Source: JBGQBN01 sp041494805 (lineage in GTDB: Bacteria; Acidobacteriota; Terriglobia; Terriglobales; Acidobacteriaceae). From it: a stretch of 13,999 nucleotides of DNA. Positions 1 to 7,354 of the stretch are shown piece by piece. Each line of letters opens with the position of its first letter. Positions within the stretch are counted from its first letter, which is position 1. The notes under the pieces are model-generated. The model was given only the letters and a program-made list of their open reading frames with translations, had not been told where the DNA came from and made no database searches. The stretch is from NCBI GenBank assembly GCA_041494805.1, contig JBGQBN010000077.1, forward strand, positions 1-13,999, given 5' to 3'. The position numbers and the translations under genes are program-made.

Positions 1-29
1 CGTTGCTTCATGGGCGGATTGTAACATTC

Positions 30-64
30 GGTTCTCGGTTGACGGTTCTCAGTTCTCAGTCTCT
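30..64. repeat. Degenerate 7-bp tandem repeat upstream of the DUF2905 gene
   Basis: Five consecutive heptamers can be read directly: GGTTCTC, GGTTGAC, GGTTCTC, AGTTCTC and AGTCTCT. The array is non-coding and ends about 67 bases before the start of the small membrane protein gene. Its function is unknown. It looks like a simple-sequence expansion rather than an operator. Confidence 0.5.
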
Positions 65-131
65 CACTGCTCATCCCGGTAGGCACTCGGCAACAGTGCC
101 AAATCTTGTGCACTCTTCTACACTGAGACGA

Positions 132-356
132 ATGGCAGACCTGGGCAAGGTGCTGATCTTCTTCGGGCTGGTGTTCGTCATCGCGGGGCTGGCGCTCGTG
201 CTGTTTGGCCGGACCGACATTCCACTGGGCCGGTTGCCGGGCGACATCATCTACCGGGGAAAGAATACGACTTTTTACTTTCCCATCGTCACTTCCATTC
301 TTCTTAGTGTGCTGCTTTCCGTTCTGCTCTATGTGATCGGGCGGTTTCGGCACTGA
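132..356 (+). CDS. DUF2905 family small membrane protein
   Basis: This is a 74-residue protein with two predicted membrane helices, at about residues 5-25 and 49-69. Between them lies a short loop with the sequence GRLPGDI at about residues 32-38, and that layout is typical of DUF2905 proteins. The function of the family is not known to me. The frame is open further upstream, but the region before 132 is repetitive and non-coding in character, and residues from MADLGK onward cover the whole family-like part, so I start at 132. No clear Shine-Dalgarno sequence precedes it. Its stop is only 3 bases from the stop of the convergent cytochrome gene, so the two genes have no room for a separate terminator between them. 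Confidence 0.82.
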   Translation: MADLGKVLIFFGLVFVIAGLALVLFGRTDIPLGRLPGDIIYRGKNTTFYFPIVTSILLSVLLSVLLYVIGRFRH

Positions 357-359
357 TGC

Positions 360-1646
360 TTACTGCTGCTTGTACCGATTCTTGTAAAACTCCACCTGCT
401 GCTGAATCTGTTCTTTGGTAAGACCCTTGGTCCACTTGTGGTAGTCGGTCGCCATCACCTCCCTGGTCACACCCGGCATCAGCGCTTCGGCTTCGGGCAC
501 GAACTCGGTGTAGAAGTGCTTGGCGACTTCATAGAAGCCGTGCCATTGGGTGTAGTCCGGGCCCATCATGGCGGTCCCCATACGGGCGCGCCGGCCTTCG
601 TGATGCCAGAGCTCGTAGTAGGTCCACTCGATCTTCTCGTCGAAGGGGGTTCGCGTCAGTTTGCCGGCCGCGTAAAGTTTGTCCATAGTGGCTTTCGCGG
701 GCTTGGCAAATTTCTCGTTGTACAACTCCACTGTGTCTTCGTATTGCTTGTAGAAGTTCTCCACCCAGCTGGTGGCGTGACAATTGGAACAGACATCCTG
801 CATGGCGGCGCGCCGTTTCTCCCAGTCCTCCAGCTTGAAGCTGATCACCGGACGGAGAGTGAAACTGATGCGGTCGCCAACATCGTGGGTCACGGGCTGG
901 CCCGGGGTAGCGCTCATGTGGCAGGTGGCGCAGGTGGGAGCCGCCGAGTAATCTTTCCCCACCACCCACGACTTCGAATCCAGGTTCATCTTGGCGAGGT
1001 TGGCGCGGAACTGGATGCCGTGCTTGGATTCGGTGTAAATCTCGATCTGCGGATGGTCCGGTCCCATGTGGCACTTGCCGCAGTTTTCCGGCTGCCGGGC
1101 CTGCGCGGAGCTGAACGAATGCCGTCCGTGGCAGGCGGCACAGCTGCCGCGGCTGCCGTCGGGATTGACGCGTCCGATGCCGCTGTTCGGCCAGGTGGCC
1201 GCATCGAATTTTCCGCCGCCCATGTACTTCACTTCGCTGCCATGACACTGGCGGCAGCCGTTCTCCGCGGCGGGCCCGCCTTCGACGATCTCACCCAGCA
1301 TGTTGTCCAGCGACCCGATGAACTGCGCCGCCTTGGAGTGATGGCTCTTTTCGAACTGCTCGACTTCTTTAACGTGGCAGCGTTCACAGTAGTTCGGGGT
1401 GACGATGACGGCAATCTTCTGGCCGTAGTGCTCAAACGTGGCGGGATCCTTTTCGTTCGCCCGGTGGCAGCTATAACAATCGACGTTCGCTTTGGCGTGT
1501 GCGCTGCCCCGCCACTGCTCCACCACCCCTGGAGTAGTGGTGCCGTGGCACTCGATACACTGTTGACCTTCGGGAGATATCTGGGGCGGTTGCGGGGAGG
1601 CGAACGACGAAGCAATCAGCACTGGAACAGATAGGAGCCAACGCAT
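360..1646 (-). CDS. Octaheme c-type cytochrome, hydroxylamine oxidoreductase (HAO) family
   Basis: This is a 428-residue exported protein. Residues 1-16 form a short signal peptide (MRWLLSVPVLIASSFA), with likely cleavage after Ala16. Eight CXXCH haem-binding motifs are visible, starting at residues 30, 57, 87, 131, 169, 189, 239 and 286. All have a histidine as the last residue, so there is no CXXCK motif of the NrfA or ONR type. After haem 8 comes a helical C-terminal part containing WHHEGRRARMG (347-357) and GPDYTQWHG (362-370), which resembles the conserved end of HAO-family proteins, where the haem-P460 tyrosine crosslink lies in oxidising enzymes. Known members oxidise hydroxylamine or hydrazine, or reduce nitrite, NO or hydroxylamine in the periplasm. 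Which applies here cannot be told. No haoB, cytochrome c554 or NrfH-like partner is adjacent. The protein has no C-terminal membrane anchor. A CRP/FNR-like site lies upstream. Confidence 0.85.
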   Translation of the reverse strand: MRWLLSVPVLIASSFASPQPPQISPEGQQCIECHGTTTPGVVEQWRGSAHAKANVDCYSCHRANEKDPATFEHYGQKIAVIVTPNYCERCHVKEVEQFEKSHHSKAAQFIGSLDNMLGEIVEGGPAAENGCRQCHGSEVKYMGGGKFDAATWPNSGIGRVNPDGSRGSCAACHGRHSFSSAQARQPENCGKCHMGPDHPQIEIYTESKHGIQFRANLAKMNLDSKSWVVGKDYSAAPTCATCHMSATPGQPVTHDVGDRISFTLRPVISFKLEDWEKRRAAMQDVCSNCHATSWVENFYKQYEDTVELYNEKFAKPAKATMDKLYAAGKLTRTPFDEKIEWTYYELWHHEGRRARMGTAMMGPDYTQWHGFYEVAKHFYTEFVPEAEALMPGVTREVMATDYHKWTKGLTKEQIQQQVEFYKNRYKQQ

Positions 1647-1652
1647 GGCGAA

Positions 1653-1658
1653 TCTCCT
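1653..1658 (-). promoter_or_regulatory. Ribosome binding site of the octaheme cytochrome
   Basis: AGGAGA on the minus strand lies 6 bases before the ATG at 1646. It decides the start: the frame stays open to 1748, but those extra 34 residues do not look like an export signal, whereas the protein from 1646 begins with a clean signal peptide. Confidence 0.7.
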
Positions 1659-1740
1659 GACGCGGAAGCAGTCTAACCTGACTCGCGAATTGAGGGTACA
1701 CGCCCAATCAAAACTGTCTGGGCAATAGTTTCGCATTGTC

Positions 1741-1756
1741 TGTGACAAGTGTCACA
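1741..1756. promoter_or_regulatory. CRP/FNR-type operator palindrome
   Basis: TGTGACAAGTGTCACA is a perfect inverted repeat with 7-base arms and a 2-base centre. It matches the CRP consensus TGTGA-N6-TCACA at all ten defined bases. It sits between two divergent genes, 94 bases upstream of the cytochrome start and 64 bases upstream of the xseA start. That a CRP/FNR-family regulator binds here is inference. The cytochrome is the more plausible target, since such regulators often control respiratory genes. Confidence 0.6.
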
Positions 1757-1785
1757 AATTCAAGGAACGAGCCGGGAACGGTGCT

Positions 1786-1813
1786 TTGCATCGTCAACCG
1801 GCAACGGTAAACT
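1786..1813 (+). promoter_or_regulatory. Candidate promoter of xseA, possibly giving a leaderless mRNA
   Basis: TTGCAT at 1786-1791 and TAAACT at 1808-1813 are separated by 16 bases and resemble sigma-70 -35 and -10 boxes. The -10 box ends only 7 bases before the ATG at 1821, and no Shine-Dalgarno sequence is present, so transcription could start at or next to the start codon. The match to consensus is moderate. Confidence 0.35.
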
Positions 1814-1820
1814 CCATTCC

Positions 1821-3191
1821 ATGGCTTCGGCCGACCAGCTCGGGTTTAGTTTCAAGCCACCCGATCGCCGGGTATGGACGGTGCGTGATCTGGTTGCGAC
1901 TGTCCGCACTCATATCGAACGTGAGTACGGTGACGTCTGGGTCGAGGGCGAGATTTCCAATCTGCGGGCGCATGACTCGGGGCACATTTACTTCACGCTG
2001 AAAGATGAAAGTTCCCAGATCCGCATTGTGATGTTTCGCTCGCAGGCGCGGCTGCTGCGGTTTCGCCCGGAAAACGGGATGCAGGTGGTGGTCCGCGGCC
2101 GGGTCACGATTTATGAAGATCGCGGTGAGTTGCAGATTTCCGCGGAGTACCTTGAGCCCAAGGGCACCGGGGCCTTGCAGATCGCATTCGAGCAACTCAA
2201 GGCCAAGCTGGAGGCGGAGGGCCTGTTTGACTCCGCGCGCAAGAAGCCGATCCCTACTCTGCCGCGGCGCATCGGTATCGTGACCTCTCCGCAGGCCGCG
2301 GCATTGCGCGACATTCTGAACATCCTGCAGCGGAGGCATCACACGGCCAGCGTTTTGATTTTCCCGGCTCAGGTACAAGGTGAATCTGCGCCTCTGGAAG
2401 TGAGTGCCGGGGTCCGTTACTTCAACAAGGCGCGCAACGTGGATGTGATCGTGGTAGCCCGCGGCGGAGGTTCGGCTGAAGATCTGGCCGCTTTCAACGA
2501 TGAAGGTCTCGCCCAGACGGTTGCGGCTTCGAAGATTCCGGTGATTTCGGCGGTTGGTCACGAGACTGACTTCACCATTCTCGACTTCGTGGCCGACCTG
2601 CGGGCGCCCACACCTTCGGCGGCGGCGGAATTAGTGATTCGGTCCCGCCAGGAGGTGGAAGAGCAGGCTGAGGGATTGCGTCAGCGCCTGGTCCGAGCGA
2701 TTCGGTATCGGCTGCTCATGGGGCGACAGGCGCTTACCGAGATGGCCCAGCACGGCGCGTTCGCGCGCATGATGGACGCCATCAACCAGCGCCAACAGAA
2801 GCTCGACGACCTGGTGTACCGCCTGGATCGCGCGGAACGACAACTGATCGAGCACCAACGGCGCCGTTGGGAAATCGCGGCCGCCGCGGTCCGCCACTAT
2901 GACGCGCGGCGCATGCTGCTGGGTATCCGTAAGGAACTCGATGCCCACGTGGCGGCCATTGCTTCTGCCGCGCGGACTCTGCTCCTGCAGCGACGTTCCC
3001 GGTTGGAACAACTGTCGGGACAGTTGGAAGCGCTTTCTCCACTGGCGATTCTGGAGCGCGGGTACGCGCTAGTCTTCGACGCTTCGGGGAAGCTTCTGAA
3101 GGATGCGGGACAGGTGAGTCCGGGCGACGAAATCTCGGCGCGGTTGGCCCGGGGAACGGTGGCTGCGACGGTTAGAAAACGGGCCACGTAG
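1821..3191 (+). CDS. xseA: Exodeoxyribonuclease VII large subunit
   Basis: This is a 456-residue protein, the same length as the E. coli subunit. It has an N-terminal OB-fold nucleic-acid-binding domain (about residues 18-120), the catalytic domain (about 120-310), a long coiled-coil-rich segment (about 300-400), and the conserved C-terminal LSPLAILERGYALV motif. The catalytic domain shows IGIVTSPQAAALRDIL, VVARGGGSAEDLAAFNDE and the PVISAVGHETDFT segment typical of XseA. With XseB it forms exonuclease VII, which degrades single-stranded DNA from both ends in repair. The frame is open upstream to a GTG at 1749, but the family-like sequence begins just after 1821, and a 1749 start would overlap the CRP-like palindrome, so I chose 1821. 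No xseB follows. The next gene is cdaA. Confidence 0.96.
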   Translation: MASADQLGFSFKPPDRRVWTVRDLVATVRTHIEREYGDVWVEGEISNLRAHDSGHIYFTLKDESSQIRIVMFRSQARLLRFRPENGMQVVVRGRVTIYEDRGELQISAEYLEPKGTGALQIAFEQLKAKLEAEGLFDSARKKPIPTLPRRIGIVTSPQAAALRDILNILQRRHHTASVLIFPAQVQGESAPLEVSAGVRYFNKARNVDVIVVARGGGSAEDLAAFNDEGLAQTVAASKIPVISAVGHETDFTILDFVADLRAPTPSAAAELVIRSRQEVEEQAEGLRQRLVRAIRYRLLMGRQALTEMAQHGAFARMMDAINQRQQKLDDLVYRLDRAERQLIEHQRRRWEIAAAAVRHYDARRMLLGIRKELDAHVAAIASAARTLLLQRRSRLEQLSGQLEALSPLAILERGYALVFDASGKLLKDAGQVSPGDEISARLARGTVAATVRKRAT

Positions 3192-3250
3192 CGAGAGCCC
3201 CGTCTGCATACTGGATTACAATGAGGCTGTCCGGTAGCGACCACTTCGCG

Positions 3251-3255
3251 AAAGG
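3251..3255 (+). promoter_or_regulatory. Ribosome binding site supporting the GTG start of cdaA
   Basis: AAAGG lies 7 bases before the GTG at 3263. The alternative ATG at 3221 has no purine-rich sequence before it and would add 14 residues that are unlike the usual CdaA start. Confidence 0.4.
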
Positions 3256-3262
3256 TCTTTCA

Positions 3263-4153
3263 GTGACGAAGTTTTCGGTGGCGTGGCCGCATGTGTCGGT
3301 GATTTCGATCATCGACATCCTGCTGGTCGCGGTCATCATTTACGAGTTCCTCGCCCTGATCAAGGGTACGCGCGCCGCGCTGATGCTGGTGGGGGTGGCG
3401 GGACTGGCGCTGGCCTTTTACTTTTCCCGGCTGGGCGACCTGGTCACGCTGAACTGGCTGATCAGTACGTTGCTGCCTTACGCGGTGTTTGCCCTGATCG
3501 TGGTTTTCGCGGCGGAGATCCGGCAGGCGCTGGCACAACTAGGCCGGCGGCTGGCTCTGAGCCGCACGCCGGCCTCAGAGGCCGATGCCTACGATGACAT
3601 CGTGCTGGCCGCCAATCTTTTTTCTCAGAATCAGACGGGAGCGCTGATCGTCATCGAGCGTGAGATCGGGCTGCGTACTTATATTGAAAGCGGTGTGCCG
3701 CTCGATGCACATCTTTCCTACGACTTGTTGGCGACTATTTTTCGGCCCAGTGCGCCGCTGCACGATGGCGCGGTGATCGTACAAAGAGATCGCATCGCTG
3801 CGGCGGCTTGTTTTCTGCCGCTATCCATGAATCCGGTTCTTTCCACGCAACTGGGAACGCGCCACCGTGCCGGCATCGGTGTGACCGAGGAAACGGACGC
3901 GATCGCCGTCATCGTTTCCGAGGAAACCGGCGCGATCAGTGTGGCGGCGGCGGGAAAGATCGGGCGCGATCTTACCGTCGAAGAGCTGCGGGAGCGTCTC
4001 GGCGGACTGCTGCAGAGCCATGTCCATCCCTCGACCTTGCCCACGCCGATCCTGAATGGCAACGAAGCGCCGGAGAGCGCCGAAGGGGAGGTCGCGCGAA
4101 CTCCGCAACCGCGCACGGCGGACTCCAGCTTCCATAGTGGAGCAGACGATTAG
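3263..4153 (+). CDS. cdaA: Diadenylate cyclase CdaA (c-di-AMP synthase)
   Basis: This is a 296-residue membrane enzyme that condenses two ATP molecules into the second messenger c-di-AMP. Three N-terminal membrane helices lie at about residues 11-31, 36-54 and 60-82. They are followed by the cytoplasmic DAC domain. Both signature motifs of that domain are intact: DGA at residues 168-170 (in PLHDGAVIV) and RHR at 200-202 (in GTRHRAGIGV). The last 45 or so residues are rich in proline, glutamate and alanine and are probably disordered. A start at ATG 3221 (310 residues) is possible, but GTG 3263 has a better ribosome binding site. The gene is followed after 2 bases by the YbbR-domain gene and then glmM, the arrangement known from many bacteria. 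This suggests co-translation and a membrane CdaA-CdaR-GlmM complex linking c-di-AMP to cell-wall synthesis. Confidence 0.95.
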   Translation: MTKFSVAWPHVSVISIIDILLVAVIIYEFLALIKGTRAALMLVGVAGLALAFYFSRLGDLVTLNWLISTLLPYAVFALIVVFAAEIRQALAQLGRRLALSRTPASEADAYDDIVLAANLFSQNQTGALIVIEREIGLRTYIESGVPLDAHLSYDLLATIFRPSAPLHDGAVIVQRDRIAAAACFLPLSMNPVLSTQLGTRHRAGIGVTEETDAIAVIVSEETGAISVAAAGKIGRDLTVEELRERLGGLLQSHVHPSTLPTPILNGNEAPESAEGEVARTPQPRTADSSFHSGADD

Positions 4154-4155
4154 AC

Positions 4156-4833
4156 ATGGCCAACCTGTTGCAACGCTACGTGCGACACAATTTCGGCTTG
4201 AAGCTGATTTCGCTGGCGCTTGCAGTGGGGTTATGGCTCGCTGTCGCCCGTAATCCGGTGGCAGAAGTGGCGGTCGACGTACTCATTGAGTTCCAGAATA
4301 TTCCGGAGAATCTGGAGATCGCGTCCGAGAATATTCCCCGGGTGCAGATTCGAGTGCGCGGTCCGGAGCGGGACATTCACCGCCTGCAGCCTTCCGATAT
4401 TCACGCCGAGATTGATCTCAGCACGGCCAAACCGGGGGAGCGCACTGTTGACCTCACGCCCTGGCAGATCCACCTGCCGAGCGAGCTTGAGGTGGTACAG
4501 ATAATTCCCAGTCAGTTTCATTTTGCGCTGGAGGCCCGACTGACCAAGCAGGTCGAGGTCCACCCGCGCGTGATCGGGGCATTTGCCAGCGGATACCAGA
4601 TGAACCGGGTAGTGGTAGATCCGCCCACGGTCACGATCAGCGGACCGCAGAAGCGGGTTGAGGCGGTCGAGGCAGCCATCACGGATCCTGTGGATGTGAG
4701 TGGGACCATGGAACGCGGCACCTTCGTCACGCACGCCTACGTTTCCGATCCGCTGGTCCAGATTGTGCATCCCGGTCCTGTCCACGTGACGGTTATCATG
4801 GAGAGAGTTCCCGCCGGGACCGGCGGGCGCTAG
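4156..4833 (+). CDS. cdaR: YbbR-domain protein, CdaA regulator
   Basis: This is a 225-residue protein with one N-terminal membrane helix (about residues 13-31) and an extracytoplasmic part made of two YbbR-like beta domains (about 35-120 and 125-215). Typical YbbR wording is visible, such as NIPENLEI and the VDPPTVTISGPQKRVEAVE segment, which marks the repeat boundary. Family members (CdaR) bind CdaA and modulate its cyclase activity. Firmicute proteins often have up to four YbbR repeats, so this is a short form. It starts 2 bases after the cdaA stop and ends 15 bases before glmM, so it lies in the same operon. The last residues (AGTGGR) look like a disordered tail. Confidence 0.9.
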   Translation: MANLLQRYVRHNFGLKLISLALAVGLWLAVARNPVAEVAVDVLIEFQNIPENLEIASENIPRVQIRVRGPERDIHRLQPSDIHAEIDLSTAKPGERTVDLTPWQIHLPSELEVVQIIPSQFHFALEARLTKQVEVHPRVIGAFASGYQMNRVVVDPPTVTISGPQKRVEAVEAAITDPVDVSGTMERGTFVTHAYVSDPLVQIVHPGPVHVTVIMERVPAGTGGR

Positions 4834-4848
4834 GCCCCACACATCAGA

Positions 4849-6240
4849 ATGGCATCCCAGACGCGACAACTCTTTGGAACCGACGGGATTCGCGGCGTCG
4901 CCGGCGAATTTCCTTTGACTTTGGAAAGCACCTACCTGATTGGCCGTGCGTTGGGGCATGACCTGGTCCGAACTAATGCTCGCGCTACTAATTCTCGCGC
5001 CGAGGTTGTGATTGGACAAGATACGCGGGAATCGAGTTCATGGATCGCGGACCGGGTTACGCTGGGACTCGCGTCCGTCGGTGTGGGAGTACACAGCGCG
5101 GGCATCATCACCACGCCCGGGGTAGCATATCTGGCGCGCTCGCGGCACTTTGCGGCCGGCGTGGTGGTTTCGGCGTCGCACAATCCCTGGACCGACAATG
5201 GCATCAAGGTTTTTTCTGGCGACGGCTATAAGCTGCCAGACGCCCATGAGTTTGCCATCGAGCAGGAAATCTTTGCCTTGCTGCAGAATCCGCAGGCGCA
5301 CGCCGAGCCACCTACCAAACCCGCGCCCAGCCTGCCCGGTGAAGCTGGCCTACGCCGTGCTTATATCGAATGGCTGGCGGCCAGTGTGAGCGGTGATTTG
5401 AGACGACTGAGAGTGCTGGTGGATTGCGCCCACGGCGCGGCTACCGCGGAGGCGCCGGAATTGTTTCGCGCTTGCGGCATCCAGGCAACGTTCCTCAGCG
5501 GGGCTCCGGACGGCAGGAATATCAACGAGGGTTGTGGAGCGTTGCATCCTGAGACCGTTGCCAAGGCAGTGACGGAAAAGAAGGGACAATTCGATCTGGG
5601 TGTGACCTTTGATGGCGATGCGGATCGAGCCTTATTCAGCGATGCGGGCGGCCGCGTGGTCAACGGCGATGCGGTGCTGTTACTGGCGGCGCGTGACATG
5701 CACGCGCGCGGCCTGCTCGCGGGTTCGACCGTGGTCGCCACTACCATGTCGAACATGGGCCTGGAGATTGCGCTGCGCGGCTCCGGCATCCGGATGCTGC
5801 GGGCGAACGTGGGCGACAAGTACGTACTCGAGGAAATGCTGAAGACTGGCGCTGTCCTAGGTGGCGAACAGTCGGGGCACGTTATTTTTAAGGACGGCGA
5901 AGCGACCACGGGGGACGGCCTGCTTACCGCGTTGCGGGTGATGGAGATCATGGCGCGAACGGGGCGCCCACTGGGGGATTTGATCTCTGACCTCAAGGTC
6001 TTTCCGCAGACGATTCAAAATGTGCGGGTGCGGGAGAAGACGCCGTTTGCCCAGGTCCCAGAAATTCAGCGGGCGATTGACTCCGCCGAGCGCGAACTCG
6101 ATGGCAATGGGCGCGTGGTGGTTCGCTACTCGGGCACGGAGTCGCTGGCGCGGGTGATGGTGGAGGCGGAGTCGGAAGAGAAGATGCGCGGTTTGGCCGG
6201 CGAAATTGCTGGGGCGATCAAGCGGACTCTGGGAGTGTGA
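4849..6240 (+). CDS. glmM: Phosphoglucosamine mutase
   Basis: This 463-residue enzyme interconverts glucosamine-6-phosphate and glucosamine-1-phosphate, the step leading to UDP-GlcNAc for peptidoglycan. All family motifs are present. The start is GTDGIRG (10-16). The phosphoserine loop is VVVSASHNPWTDNG, with catalytic Ser110. The metal-binding loop is DGDADR at 255-260, and the C-terminal phosphate-binding loop is RYSGTES at 426-432. The GTDGIRG start and the GlmM-specific SASHNP context separate it from phosphomannomutase and phosphoglucomutase. It is the last gene of the cdaA-cdaR-glmM operon. In species where this was studied, GlmM binds CdaA and inhibits it. No terminator is obvious in the 55 bases between its stop and the convergent SIR2-like gene. 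Confidence 0.97.
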   Translation: MASQTRQLFGTDGIRGVAGEFPLTLESTYLIGRALGHDLVRTNARATNSRAEVVIGQDTRESSSWIADRVTLGLASVGVGVHSAGIITTPGVAYLARSRHFAAGVVVSASHNPWTDNGIKVFSGDGYKLPDAHEFAIEQEIFALLQNPQAHAEPPTKPAPSLPGEAGLRRAYIEWLAASVSGDLRRLRVLVDCAHGAATAEAPELFRACGIQATFLSGAPDGRNINEGCGALHPETVAKAVTEKKGQFDLGVTFDGDADRALFSDAGGRVVNGDAVLLLAARDMHARGLLAGSTVVATTMSNMGLEIALRGSGIRMLRANVGDKYVLEEMLKTGAVLGGEQSGHVIFKDGEATTGDGLLTALRVMEIMARTGRPLGDLISDLKVFPQTIQNVRVREKTPFAQVPEIQRAIDSAERELDGNGRVVVRYSGTESLARVMVEAESEEKMRGLAGEIAGAIKRTLGV

Positions 6241-6295
6241 TCTGGGCAGCTTGGGACCGATCAAGTCGGCAGTTCTTCCTCACGTCGAGATTGAC

Positions 6296-7354
6296 CTAGA
6301 AAATCTTCCTCAGACCAAAATCTTCGGAAAATGGCTCCGGATACACAAACAATTTGCTGTCACTGATACCAAAATCGAGACGGAATTTGTCGATCGCGCG
6401 GGCGGGACTGGGGTCAATAATCGACACTCGCGGCATTGAACTTCTCTTAGCAAACGCTCGGGCAAAAAGGGTGTTGCTTTGATGATCAGTTCTGGGAAAG
6501 GAATACCCGATTAAGATTACGTGCTCCGCCTGCGCAAGGGATTCCTCCGCCGCCGACCAAACAGTTCTAAACAAAGACCCAAATAGGTCGTATGTCTTTG
6601 CTTTCGCAGGGGGAATAATCAACGGCATCGAGGGCAAGCCTCGGTCCGAGGCAGCACCTTCGGGCACCCAAGGGAACTTTGGACGTGCGCGAACGAAGAC
6701 GTGACCCTCCGGTGCGGGCTTTCCGGGATCATCAGGAATATTCGGTGGATAGTAGCCGTAGGAGAATGGCTCGTATCCTGGCATGTATCGCCCCGCATAA
6801 GTTGCGTAGGGTTTGTCGGTTGATTCGTACACGTACAGAGTGCTCGGGTCCGAGGACTGCATCAGGGTTAGTTTTCCATCCTCAATCTGGTTGTAACTCG
6901 TAAGCCAGTTTGTAGAGCCGTGAAGTTTCAGAAGTAATGGAGTTTTCTCGCGATTCGAGTTCGGCCTGATCCACTCATTTCTGTGGATCAAGTGGGGCAC
7001 AATGAGGTATCCGAAATCTGTTCGCCACGGTGTTTCCTCTGTCATGGCCCTGTCCATCAGGGTGTCCCAGTTGAAGGTCAACACGTGATCATCAGGAGAT
7101 AGGGTGCGCGCGATATTCCTGTGGGCACTTGAGGTAGGGCCATTCTGAACTTCGTTTATCACAGAGGCAAATAAAAATATGAGTTGGTTGACGATTCGAG
7201 AAGTCAGTATGGTCTTGAGTTCGTCCCCGTTTTGAATGGCGTCGGATAGGATGCCTTGTACCTCTGAATAAAATTCCTCGATGTCGTCGTTAAATAGAAT
7301 AAATTCTTCACGTGCGATCCTCCGCGATTGGGAAACGTAGTTGACAAATGTCAC
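6296..7354 (-). CDS. SIR2-like (SIR2_2 type) NADase protein, main part of a frameshifted gene
   Basis: This 352-residue frame holds most of a SIR2-like domain. LTFNWDT (Asn codon at 7070-7072) and LKLHGSTNW (His codon at 6920-6922) match the NAD-binding asparagine and catalytic histidine regions of SIR2-type NADases. LIGYSFPRTD near the C-terminus (about 6490-6512) matches the GYS motif of such proteins. The expected N-terminal GAGAS loop is missing from this frame but is present just upstream in another frame (7308-7493). A TGA in this frame lies immediately before the nominal GTG start at 7354. The simplest reading is one gene of about 398 residues broken by a single-base shift. SIR2_2 proteins occur in antiphage defence, where they deplete NAD, but no partner gene is seen here. 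The region is AT-richer than its neighbours (7141-7200 has 22 G+C in 60) and sits between core genes glmM and polA, which suggests acquisition. Confidence 0.75.
   Translation of the reverse strand: MTFVNYVSQSRRIAREEFILFNDDIEEFYSEVQGILSDAIQNGDELKTILTSRIVNQLIFLFASVINEVQNGPTSSAHRNIARTLSPDDHVLTFNWDTLMDRAMTEETPWRTDFGYLIVPHLIHRNEWIRPNSNREKTPLLLKLHGSTNWLTSYNQIEDGKLTLMQSSDPSTLYVYESTDKPYATYAGRYMPGYEPFSYGYYPPNIPDDPGKPAPEGHVFVRARPKFPWVPEGAASDRGLPSMPLIIPPAKAKTYDLFGSLFRTVWSAAEESLAQAEHVILIGYSFPRTDHQSNTLFARAFAKRSSMPRVSIIDPSPARAIDKFRLDFGISDSKLFVYPEPFSEDFGLRKIF

Noticed and set aside
438..1634. A 398-codon open frame on the + strand opposite the octaheme cytochrome
   Set aside because: It is a shadow frame: the opposite strand encodes eight CXXCH motifs and a signal peptide, while this frame has no recognisable domain and lies wholly within it. 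High G+C makes long antisense open frames common.
1794..2561. A 255-codon frame antisense to xseA
   Set aside because: It is entirely inside the well supported xseA gene and shows no family-like motif.
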